From Microcaldota archaeon (GTDB lineage: Archaea > Micrarchaeota > Micrarchaeia > Burarchaeales > Fermentimicrarchaeaceae), in assembly GCA_013425335.1 (NCBI GenBank), contig JACCLG010000025.1, positions 1-39,608 of the forward strand: a DNA stretch of 39,608 nt, given 5' to 3'. The notes beneath the pieces are model-generated. The model did no database searches, was not told where the DNA came from, and saw nothing but the letters and a program-made list of their open reading frames with translations. Position 1 is the first letter of the stretch. Every line of letters starts with the position of its first letter. Both the position numbers and the translations under genes were made by a program. Of the stretch, positions 22,886-28,872 are shown piece after piece.

Positions 22886-23572
22886 TTAAGCCTTCTGCTC
22901 CAAGGCGTATTCCTCCACTATGTTGAGCTTCTTCACTTCCCTCATCAAATCCAGCAGGGAATTGACGAAGCTGGACTTTGCCACAATAAAATCCACGTCC
23001 TTCTTCACTGAAGGCGGGAATACAACCTGCAGAATGTCCCCCTCAAGCTTGAAGCTCTCCGCCTTGAGGTTGAAGCTGTCAATTACTGCTTGGATTCTGG
23101 AGTTGGTCTCCGTGAGCTTTTCCTCAACCTTCACTTCGTATACAATCCTCTCGCCTGCGAGGGGGTGGTTCAGGTCCACCATCACCCTGCCGCCGCTCAC
23201 GCTTTTGACAAGCCCCTTCCTGCCGTCCAAATCGAGCAACATGCCGGGGAACGGGTCCAGCTCCCTCTTCTTGAATTCCGAGAGAGGTAGTATCCTGACA
23301 AGGTTCGGGTCCCTTATCCCGAATGCATTCTCGGGAGTCAGCTCAACCGACTTCTGCTCCCCAACACCCATGTTCTTCAGCGCATCCTCAAGGCCTTTCA
23401 CTACGTGGCCCTTGCCGAGCACAACCAGCACCGGGGCATAGTTCCTGCCCTCCTCGGTTATGCCGGCCTCCTTTGCCTTCTCTGCGCTGGTGGTGTCAAA
23501 GACCTTTCCTGCGGCTACTGTCCTTCCAGTATAGCTTATCTTTATGAAGTCGCCATCCTTGAGCTTGTCCAT
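22886..23572 (-). CDS. FKBP-type peptidyl-prolyl isomerase (SlyD-like, long archaeal form)
   Basis: Cytosolic prolyl isomerase and chaperone. From the ATG at 23572 it is 228 aa. The FKBP core is DGDFIKISYTGRTVAAGKVFDTT (about 5-27), VLVVLGKGHVVKGLEDALKNMGVGE and DLNHPLAGERIVYEVKV; the IF chaperone insert (about 80-135, PENAFGIRDPNLVRIL...) sits between them. An extra C-terminal domain of about 80 residues (TNSRIQAVIDSFNLKAESFKLEGD...) resembles the long archaeal FKBPs. GGAGG lies about 8 nt before 23572. A longer reading would add 69 residues and overlap the divergent surface-protein gene; I reject it. Confidence 0.94.
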   Translation of the reverse strand: MDKLKDGDFIKISYTGRTVAAGKVFDTTSAEKAKEAGITEEGRNYAPVLVVLGKGHVVKGLEDALKNMGVGEQKSVELTPENAFGIRDPNLVRILPLSEFKKRELDPFPGMLLDLDGRKGLVKSVSGGRVMVDLNHPLAGERIVYEVKVEEKLTETNSRIQAVIDSFNLKAESFKLEGDILQVVFPPSVKKDVDFIVAKSSFVNSLLDLMREVKKLNIVEEYALEQKA

Positions 23573-23618
23573 ACAAAAACCTCCAGTAATTAATATCTTG
23601 CTGTTTAAATCATTATTT

Positions 23619-24815
23619 ATGGAGAGGGATACTTTAATAAAAGTAGGTGCGCTAATCACGGTGATTTTCTTCACGATGGAGTTATTCACAATGCGCTCTG
23701 CCGTCACAAGCTCGCCCGCGCAAAGTAACCAGACCAGCAATGAGACGCCGGTGTACGGCGCCGGAGTGGCCAATGCCACACTCCTGTCGTACTTGAACTA
23801 CGTCAGCCTGTTCAAGCAGGGAGCGGACCTATCCCGCAATGCCTCAATTGCAAACCTCAGCAACATGGACGGTGTCGGGTTCATCAACAACCAGAGCGGG
23901 GCAGTGACCCTGGTGCTGAATAACGGTGCAAATGTAACCCGGATAGCCCAAGAGGTGAAGGAGAGATTCCCGGATATTAACGTCACGGCGAGCGCCCTGT
24001 TCTCCATACCATCTGAAGTTGAATTCACCACCCAGCTGGGCAAGAGGAATGTAAGCATATCTTTCCTGCTCCAGATTCAGACTGAGCCGGACATTGATGT
24101 TGGGGACAACGTCACCGTATCGCTTGCCGGGATTCTGTACGGGGACCAGTTTTCAGAGAGCCCTACTGCAAGAATAATCCCGACTGAAAATGACGTGGTC
24201 ACCCACGCAACGGTGAGCGGTGTCGGAGATGAGTATTATGCAGTCGTTGCGCTTCCTTGGGAAAGGAGATATGTTAACACTACAATGATTGAAGGGGAGT
24301 TTCCAGCTACAATGGTGAATGTGAGCATCATCAACTACACGCCAAAATCATATGTTGCTGTCAAGGATCTTAGCTCGGCAAGCAATGACACGGTAAATAA
24401 AATCGGAAACCTGAGCTATGTCGAAGAAGTCAACGGCGATGTGGTGTATGTAAGGGATGACATGAACAACTCTGAGAAGCTGACGGCTGATTTAAAAGGC
24501 ATCCTTGGAAACAACACAACCATTGACTACCCTGTTTCCACAATGCCCGTCATATTCTCTTCCGCAAATGTGAGCAGTGATGACATCCTTAAACCGACAG
24601 GGGGCAAGCTTAATCTTTACAGGACAATGTTCCTTAAGCTCGGGGATACTGTAGCATTTGCCGGCGCCGATTATAATGTTCCCAGCAACACCACATTCAC
24701 TGCATTGCTTCTCAACAGCTCGTATTCCGTTGGGAAGAATGTCACTGTTGAAATTGGGATGAGGACTATAGGCAAGAGGATTGTCTCGCTGGAGCTGAAG
24801 AACATCCTGAGGTGA
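23619..24815 (+). CDS. Membrane-anchored, sequon-rich surface protein, unknown function
   Basis: A 398-aa protein with one N-terminal hydrophobic helix (about 7-23, IKVGALITVIFFTMELF) and a long extracytoplasmic region. It carries about 20 N-X-S/T sequons, a density typical of archaeal surface glycoproteins modified by an AglB-type oligosaccharyltransferase. There is no cysteine in the part I inspected and no recognised enzyme motif; the sequence looks beta-rich. The ATG at 23619 is chosen over 23544 because the longer form would overlap the divergent FKBP start and lacks a signal-like N terminus. The last sense codon (AGG) and the TGA stop are formed partly or wholly by the end of an inserted IS element (24811 onward), so the native C terminus may have been different. 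Confidence 0.8.
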   Translation: MERDTLIKVGALITVIFFTMELFTMRSAVTSSPAQSNQTSNETPVYGAGVANATLLSYLNYVSLFKQGADLSRNASIANLSNMDGVGFINNQSGAVTLVLNNGANVTRIAQEVKERFPDINVTASALFSIPSEVEFTTQLGKRNVSISFLLQIQTEPDIDVGDNVTVSLAGILYGDQFSESPTARIIPTENDVVTHATVSGVGDEYYAVVALPWERRYVNTTMIEGEFPATMVNVSIINYTPKSYVAVKDLSSASNDTVNKIGNLSYVEEVNGDVVYVRDDMNNSEKLTADLKGILGNNTTIDYPVSTMPVIFSSANVSSDDILKPTGGKLNLYRTMFLKLGDTVAFAGADYNVPSNTTFTALLLNSSYSVGKNVTVEIGMRTIGKRIVSLELKNILR

Positions 24816-25974
24816 CATGCTCCCACCCCTGAAGGGTGCGGGCTTCCTGCTTCATTGACGTTGCTACTGCAACATCTCTCTCCATTAAGGAATTGCAGGC
24901 GTTACTTCCCGAGTGCCCCTCGGTAGCTCTTATGAGTATATTGCGTGCAGCATTGATGTCCCTGTCCATGCTCAATCCGCAGAAAGGGCAGTTATGCATC
25001 CTTTCCGTAAGGTCTTTTCTGACAATCTGGTGGCAGCTGCTGCACTCCTGAGTCGTATTCTTAGGGTCTACAAACACCACCGTGCATCCAGCTCCTTCCG
25101 CCTTGTATGCAAGCATGTTTGCAAACATACTCCATCCCGCATCGTTGATTTGCTTCCCGTAATCCTGCTCTGACATCTTCTGTGAGGCAAGCCTTTCTGA
25201 TGCTATGAAGGAATAATCATTCACCAGATGTGTTGATGTTTTATGAAGGAAGTCCTTTCTTGTGTCTGCTACTTTCTCGTGAAGCCTTGCAATCCTTACC
25301 TTTGCTCTCTTCCTGCTTTTGCTCCCTTTCTTTTTCTTTGAGAACTTCCTCTGGATGAAGGCAAGTCTATCCTCATGCTTCATGAGATGTCTTGGATTGC
25401 CTATCTTCAGACTGTTTGATAATGTTGCAAATGTCTTCAGCCCCAAGTCAATTCCAACTGCTTCTCCCTTGTTCTGCTTTGGGATTTCTTTGGGTGTATC
25501 AACGCAGAAAACAGCAAACCACTTCCCTGATGCCTCCCTTTTCAGAGTCAGAGTTTTGATTTTTCCTTTTATCTCTCTGTGCCTCTTTATTGCAATCTCT
25601 CCAAAAGGAGTTACTTTAAGTTTCTTGTCAAGCCAGAAACCAGTCTCATACTGCGGGTAATGCAAGCTCTTCATTCTTTCAATTGATTTGAAGCGCGGGA
25701 AACCGCATTCCACTCCTTTCTTCCTCAGCTTGAAAACCCTCATCACTGCATTATAAACCCTGTGTGCTACCTCCTGCTGTGTTTGAGAATAGAGGCCATA
25801 ATCTTTCACAATGAGCTGCAGGGTGTTCCTGGTCGGGAAGTAGCCAAAATCCCTGTAAGTCTGCTTGCTGTGCTCAAGCATCTCATTCCAGAGGTTCTTT
25901 GCCAGCCAGAGGTGCTGCCTCATCTGTTCCTCCTGCTTCTTTGATGGATATATTCTGAATTTGTAGGCTCGCAT
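24766..25974 (-). CDS. tnpB: TnpB (IS200/IS605-type RNA-guided nuclease), copy 1, with stop-loss extension
   Basis: TnpB is the transposon-encoded RuvC-type nuclease that uses a guide RNA made from the element's right end; it is the ancestor of Cas12. The 402-aa protein has the catalytic residues: D176 (GIDLGLKTFATLS), E260 (IASERL) and D337/D339 (DRDINAARNIL), plus the zinc ribbon C311, C314, C329, C332. It begins MRAYKFRIYPSKKQ, as is typical. Compared with copy 2 its natural stop has become CAG, so translation continues about 20 residues through the element end (24811) into antisense host sequence, to a stop at 24766. A TATA box (TTTATAAA, 26001-26008) lies about 28 nt upstream of the ATG. 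No tnpA is nearby. Confidence 0.95.
   Translation of the reverse strand: MRAYKFRIYPSKKQEEQMRQHLWLAKNLWNEMLEHSKQTYRDFGYFPTRNTLQLIVKDYGLYSQTQQEVAHRVYNAVMRVFKLRKKGVECGFPRFKSIERMKSLHYPQYETGFWLDKKLKVTPFGEIAIKRHREIKGKIKTLTLKREASGKWFAVFCVDTPKEIPKQNKGEAVGIDLGLKTFATLSNSLKIGNPRHLMKHEDRLAFIQRKFSKKKKGSKSRKRAKVRIARLHEKVADTRKDFLHKTSTHLVNDYSFIASERLASQKMSEQDYGKQINDAGWSMFANMLAYKAEGAGCTVVFVDPKNTTQECSSCHQIVRKDLTERMHNCPFCGLSMDRDINAARNILIRATEGHSGSNACNSLMERDVAVATSMKQEARTLQGWEHVTSGCSSAPARQSSCL
24781..24870 (-). ncRNA. Predicted right-end guide RNA (omegaRNA/reRNA) of IS copy 1
   Basis: By analogy with characterised IS200/IS605 systems, the RNA overlaps the 3' end of tnpB, folds the right-end hairpin (about 24822-24842) and continues into host DNA, where the first 16-20 nt act as guide. 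The predicted guide on the minus strand is TCAGGATGTTCTTCAGCTCC (24810 to 24791), complementary to the end of the surface-protein gene. Boundaries are inferred, not observed; the 5' end in particular is unknown. Confidence 0.4.
24822..24842 (-). repeat. Right-end hairpin of IS copy 1
   Basis: On the minus strand: CCCGC/GTGGG (one G-T pair), one unpaired A, inner stem CCCT/AGGG and a 2-nt loop, followed by AGCATGTCACC to the element end. Its architecture matches the left-end hairpin. Confidence 0.78.
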
Positions 25975-25998
25975 AGACGTTATTTACTTCTGTTTTTC

Positions 25999-26010
25999 CC
26001 TTTATAAACC
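25999..26010 (-). promoter_or_regulatory. TATA box of tnpB copy 1
   Basis: On the minus strand GAGGTTTATAAAG (about 25999-26011) lies about 28-35 nt upstream of the tnpB ATG (25974). The same sequence precedes copy 2 (31250-31260). Confidence 0.55.
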
Positions 26011-26097
26011 TCTGGGAGGGGTAACTTTCCAGTGAAAAGCCGGTATAGGGAGAAGTTGCATCCGCTGGAAAATTCTGAGTTTATGCGCTCGCTCTCA

Positions 26098-26124
26098 TCC
26101 CACCGCTAAAGCGTGTGGGATTTC
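26098..26124 (-). repeat. Left-end hairpin of IS copy 1
   Basis: On the minus strand: 7-bp outer stem ATCCCAC/GTGGGAT, one unpaired A, 4-bp inner stem CGCT/AGCG and a 2-nt loop. Copy 2 has the same architecture with CTCT/AGAG in the inner stem, a compensatory change. An imperfect hairpin with an unpaired base is the feature recognised by HUH TnpA enzymes of the IS200/IS605 family. Confidence 0.8.
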
Positions 26125-26170
26125 CCGCTCACCTTGTTAAGCTTAAATTCAGCGCCTGCCCATCTAATCT

Positions 26171-26683
26171 GTGCGAACCGGTTTCAGGGAGCACATCCTG
26201 GCAGGGGCATTGCTTTTCATAACAATACTGGCGCTGCTGCCAATTCCTGTTGGGGTTGAGCTGCTGCTGGCTGGTGCACTTTTCATCGCAGGGGGCGTCA
26301 TGCCCGACTTGGACAGCAGCTCGTCAAAGCTAAGGAGATTCGCCAGGATTTTGGCCCTTGCGGCAGTAATCTCTGCATTGTTCTTTGCATACCCATTGCT
26401 GTCCGGGGGCTGCAGCGCTGTTGCAGGAAGCGCATGCGTCTACATGCCGCTGGCATTGGCTTTTCTGGCTGTAGGGGTGGTATACGTGCTTGATTCGCTT
26501 GTTCCAAAGCACAGGGGGGTCATGCACAGCTTCTCTGCCGCTCTGGTGTACGGAGCCGGGGTATTTCTTCTGACTCTGTATATTGGGGTGGGAAGCAGCT
26601 TTATACTCGGGGCCTGGGCTTTTGGCGGGTACCTCTCCCATATTCTTGTTGACTTCATAGGGGATGCAATTCCTTTTAAATAG
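26171..26683 (+). CDS. DUF457/YdjM-type membrane-bound metal-dependent hydrolase
   Basis: A 170-aa integral membrane protein with about five hydrophobic helices. It matches the LexA-binding, inner-membrane-associated YdjM/DUF457 family, with putative metal ligands placed as expected: H8 (REHILAG), D46 and D48 (GGVMPDLDSSSSK), H114 and H119 (KHRGVMHS), H157 and D161 (YLSHILVDF). Substrate and role are unknown. The start is GTG at 26171, with a TATA-like CTTAAATTC (about 26141-26149) about 25 nt upstream, so the message is probably leaderless; this promoter lies only about 10 nt outside the IS boundary. Confidence 0.85.
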   Translation: MRTGFREHILAGALLFITILALLPIPVGVELLLAGALFIAGGVMPDLDSSSSKLRRFARILALAAVISALFFAYPLLSGGCSAVAGSACVYMPLALAFLAVGVVYVLDSLVPKHRGVMHSFSAALVYGAGVFLLTLYIGVGSSFILGAWAFGGYLSHILVDFIGDAIPFK

Positions 26684-26686
26684 GGG

Positions 26687-26791
26687 ATGAGCAATAATAT
26701 TGGCGATGACGATACCGTCCCAGAGGGATACAATATGACCGACGGAGTAGCTTCGGAGCCACTTTTGAGTAATGGCATATGTTATTTCTGA
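26687..26791 (+). CDS. Possible 34-aa small protein
   Basis: A short open frame starting ATG 26687, 3 nt after the DUF457 stop codon and with GGGG immediately upstream. The product starts MSNNIGDDDTVPEGYNM and ends GICYF. It is acidic with no recognised motif. Position directly behind the DUF457 gene is the only support; it may be non-coding. Confidence 0.22.
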   Translation: MSNNIGDDDTVPEGYNMTDGVASEPLLSNGICYF

Positions 26792-26816
26792 ATTAGATTA
26801 AGCCTGCTCCGACTTC

Positions 26817-26936
26817 TCAATCCTCTTCTTCCTCTGTTTCCGCATCCTCCTCATCGTGCTCTTTCTCTTCCTCATCCTCCCCAGTCTCGTCGTTTTGTTC
26901 GGTTCTGAGGATACCACAGATTATAATTTGCTCCAT
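26817..26936 (-). CDS. Small acidic protein, 39 aa
   Basis: A short open frame from ATG 26936 to the TGA at 26817. The product begins MEQIIICGILRTEQND and continues in a highly acidic tail of mostly E and D (about 21 of the last 25 residues are E, D or similar). GGTGAC lies just before the ATG and an AT-rich TATA-like sequence (CTTAATATAC, about 26972-26981) about 40 nt upstream. It is downstream of the small gene at 26992-27267. No family is recognised; low complexity makes the coding call uncertain. Confidence 0.4.
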   Translation of the reverse strand: MEQIIICGILRTEQNDETGEDEEEKEHDEEDAETEEEED

Positions 26937-26991
26937 AATCGTCACCGGTCAGTAATTGGTATCCAAATGTATATTAAGCTTGTTTTGGCTT

Positions 26992-27267
26992 CTAATCAAG
27001 CTTGAAGTAATACGACTTGTCCTTGAGGTTGTACCTGCATTTGAGCTTGCCGGATTTGACAAGGGAGTCAAACAGCTTGAAGCACAGCACGGAGAATTTT
27101 GACTTGCCGCTTCCAATGATTGCGAGGAACTGCTCCCCCGTGTCTGTGATGAGGTATTTCTTCCCGCTGACCTGGCGTATGATACCAAGCGCCTCAAAAA
27201 ACCCCAGCCCGTCATTGAACTCATCCTCAGTCAGCTTGTACGCCTTGAGGGGGGAGTCGTCTTCCAT
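26992..27267 (-). CDS. Small hypothetical protein, winged-helix-like
   Basis: A 91-aa soluble protein without cysteine clusters except two single cysteines. The arrangement (YKLTEDEFNDGLGFFEALGIIRQVSGKKYLITDTGEQFLAIIG) looks like a compact helix-helix-wing module: a helix ending in ALGII, a beta hairpin RQVSGKKYLITDTGE and a further helix. A second similar beta hairpin lies at the C terminus (KCRYNLKDKSYYFKLD). I do not recognise the family; a DNA-binding or adaptor role is a guess. It is followed by the acidic 39-aa frame on the same strand. Confidence 0.7.
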   Translation of the reverse strand: MEDDSPLKAYKLTEDEFNDGLGFFEALGIIRQVSGKKYLITDTGEQFLAIIGSGKSKFSVLCFKLFDSLVKSGKLKCRYNLKDKSYYFKLD

Positions 27268-27295
27268 AATCTATTCATGAGGTTGTTTAAATTAA

Positions 27296-27547
27296 TTACT
27301 TGTTTACACCGTAATCGAACTCGCTGAAGAATCCGTAGAGCACGACAAAAATGCTCACAATCATAATCAGCTGAAAAATCACTATGTCGTTCTGGTATGT
27401 TTGCGAATTCATGCACAGGTAGCAAGGGTTCAGGTCGTTTACTGGGTTTGGAGTTGTGCAGCCGCAGACGAAGTCGTAGGCCCTGCTTGCCAGTATGAAA
27501 CCTATGAAGAAAAGAATAAAACCGGCAATTGCAACTTGGTACTTCAT
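27296..27547 (-). CDS. Small two-helix membrane protein with cysteine motifs
   Basis: From the ATG at 27547 this is 83 aa, with two transmembrane helices (about 5-22, VAIAGFILFFIGFILASR, and about 54-73, IVIFQLIMIVSIFVVLYGFF). The loop between them contains CGC and CYLC (FVCGCTTPNPVNDLNPCYLCMNS), suggesting a disulfide-linked or metal-binding extracellular loop. The in-frame ATG at 27634 would add 29 residues that overlap the EamA gene; the TATA-like TATTAAAG (about 27570-27578) lies about 25 nt before 27547 and favours the shorter form. Function unknown. Confidence 0.65.
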   Translation of the reverse strand: MKYQVAIAGFILFFIGFILASRAYDFVCGCTTPNPVNDLNPCYLCMNSQTYQNDIVIFQLIMIVSIFVVLYGFFSEFDYGVNK

Positions 27548-27572
27548 GAGGGGTATATTTGTCAGGCCCGCT

Positions 27573-28469
27573 TTAATACTTTTCTGAGCCTTCCTTTGTG
27601 GAGTAATAGACTCCTGCAAATATGAGCACAGCACCTAGTGCGGAGTACGGCGCAAGACGCTCGCCCAGGAATATGTATGAGAGGAGTATTGAGGAGAGCG
27701 GCACGAGATAGATGAAGATGGCAGCCTCGGAGGCGTCAATTCTCTCAAGCGAGTAGGACCATGCAAAATAGCCGAAAACTGTGCATGTGACGGCAAGGTA
27801 GAAAAGCCAGCCGGCATCATAGAGGGAGAGGGAGAGAAGCTTGGGGGCTGTTGGGGTGAGGAATGCCACAGGAAGCAGGAGCAGGGTGCCGAAGATGGAT
27901 GCATACACCACCAGAAAAATAGCGGAATGACTCCCAACTGCTTTCTTGCTCATCACAGTATAGACCGCCCAGCAGCACGTGCTCAGCAATGAGAGAATTG
28001 AGCCGGTGATGTCGCTCATTTTCGTCCCGAAGTTCATATCGCCGTTCGTTATTACTAGAAAAGCCCCGAGGAATGCTATGAGGATTGCTGCCACCTTTTT
28101 GAAGTCTATCTTCTCCCTGAGGAAGAAGGATGAGAGCAGCAGGGTGACAGTGGGGTTGAAAGTTGTCATGAGGGATGCATTTATTGCGGTTGTGAGGTTG
28201 ACTCCGGAATACTGCAGGATGTAGAGCAGTGCAACTCCGAAAATTCCAAGAAGGATGAGCATGCCTACATCTTTTCCCTCCAGCCGCTCTCCTTTCACGT
28301 GCAGCCAGAGAGCAACCGGGATGAACATCACTGAGACAAGCAGGAACCTGCCCGTTGCTATGAGAATTGGGTCCAGATCAGCCGTGAGTGATTTGACAAC
28401 TATCCAGGAGCTCCCCCAGAATAAGGCTGTGAGAGCGAGCAGGAGGTATAGGAATAATTTTCGCACCAT
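27573..28469 (-). CDS. EamA/DMT-superfamily transporter
   Basis: A 298-aa inner-membrane permease with about ten transmembrane helices in two EamA repeats. The first repeat begins LALTALFWGSSWIVVKSL (about 10-27); the second begins SLLSTCCWAVYTVMSKKAVG (about 153). EKIDFKKVAAILIAFLGAFLVITNG and EAAIFIYLVPLSSILLSYIFLGERL are typical of the family. DMT members export or import amino acids and other metabolites; the substrate cannot be inferred. I chose ATG 28469 rather than the in-frame ATG at 28499 because a TATA-like TTTTAAAC (about 28486-28493) would otherwise lie downstream of the start. Confidence 0.92.
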   Translation of the reverse strand: MVRKLFLYLLLALTALFWGSSWIVVKSLTADLDPILIATGRFLLVSVMFIPVALWLHVKGERLEGKDVGMLILLGIFGVALLYILQYSGVNLTTAINASLMTTFNPTVTLLLSSFFLREKIDFKKVAAILIAFLGAFLVITNGDMNFGTKMSDITGSILSLLSTCCWAVYTVMSKKAVGSHSAIFLVVYASIFGTLLLLPVAFLTPTAPKLLSLSLYDAGWLFYLAVTCTVFGYFAWSYSLERIDASEAAIFIYLVPLSSILLSYIFLGERLAPYSALGAVLIFAGVYYSTKEGSEKY

Positions 28470-28495
28470 CTGATTTTGCGTGAAAAGTTTAAAAC

Positions 28496-28777
28496 TCAAC
28501 CGTATGTTATGTAGAATGACTTGAACTCCCCGGTGAAATCCCCCCAGGAGTGCTCAATCTTGTCAATCCTGGAGCCTTCTGAACCTTTCCCGCACCAGGC
28601 GAGCAGGGCTTCAAGCTGCTCCCTTTCGCCCTCAGCAAGAATTTCCACCGAGCCGTCCCTCCTGTTCTTCACCCAGCCGGTTAAACCAAGATTGGAGGCC
28701 TTCTCCTCGGTGCTGGAGCGAAAGAAAACTCCCTGCACAATTCCATAAACTTCAATATGCAGCCGAGCCTTAGCCAT
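28496..28777 (-). CDS. acyP: Acylphosphatase
   Basis: Hydrolyses acyl-phosphates such as 1,3-bisphosphoglycerate and carbamoyl phosphate. The 93-aa length matches the family. The signature is complete: VYGIVQGVFFRSSTEEKASNLGLTGWVKNRRDGSVEI, with the phosphate-binding arginine in VFFRS and the catalytic asparagine in VKNRRDGSV. The ATG at 28777 starts MAKARLHIEVYG; five extra residues from 28792 are unlikely because TATA-like AATACATAAAT (about 28790-28800) lies there. Confidence 0.95.
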   Translation of the reverse strand: MAKARLHIEVYGIVQGVFFRSSTEEKASNLGLTGWVKNRRDGSVEILAEGEREQLEALLAWCGKGSEGSRIDKIEHSWGDFTGEFKSFYITYG

Positions 28778-28872
28778 ACTTTCATATTGCATTTATGTAT
28801 TTTTAATTCTGTCAGTTCCTCCGTAATATGCTTTATATTTCTTTCCTGAGAAGTCTATTCGGGGGGGTTGTT

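Larger units (their letters stand above)
24811..26132 (-). mobile_element. tnpB-only IS200/IS605-type element, copy 1
   Basis: Boundaries come from comparing both ends with the second copy at 31128-32460. On the minus strand the shared sequence starts at GTGAGCGGG (26132) and ends at GCATGTCACC (24811); host DNA on either side is unrelated between copies. It is about 1.32 kb and contains one tnpB and no tnpA, so movement would need a transposase in trans. Left-end hairpin near 26098-26124; right-end hairpin near 24822-24842. It lies between the surface-protein gene and the DUF457 gene, and its right end provides the stop codon of the former. Confidence 0.88.

Noticed and set aside
23573-23779. 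A 69-residue N-terminal extension of the FKBP protein containing a hydrophobic stretch that looks like a signal peptide
   Set aside because: The extension lies antisense to the start of the surface-protein gene, whereas GGAGG sits correctly before the internal ATG at 23572. FKBP of this type is cytosolic.
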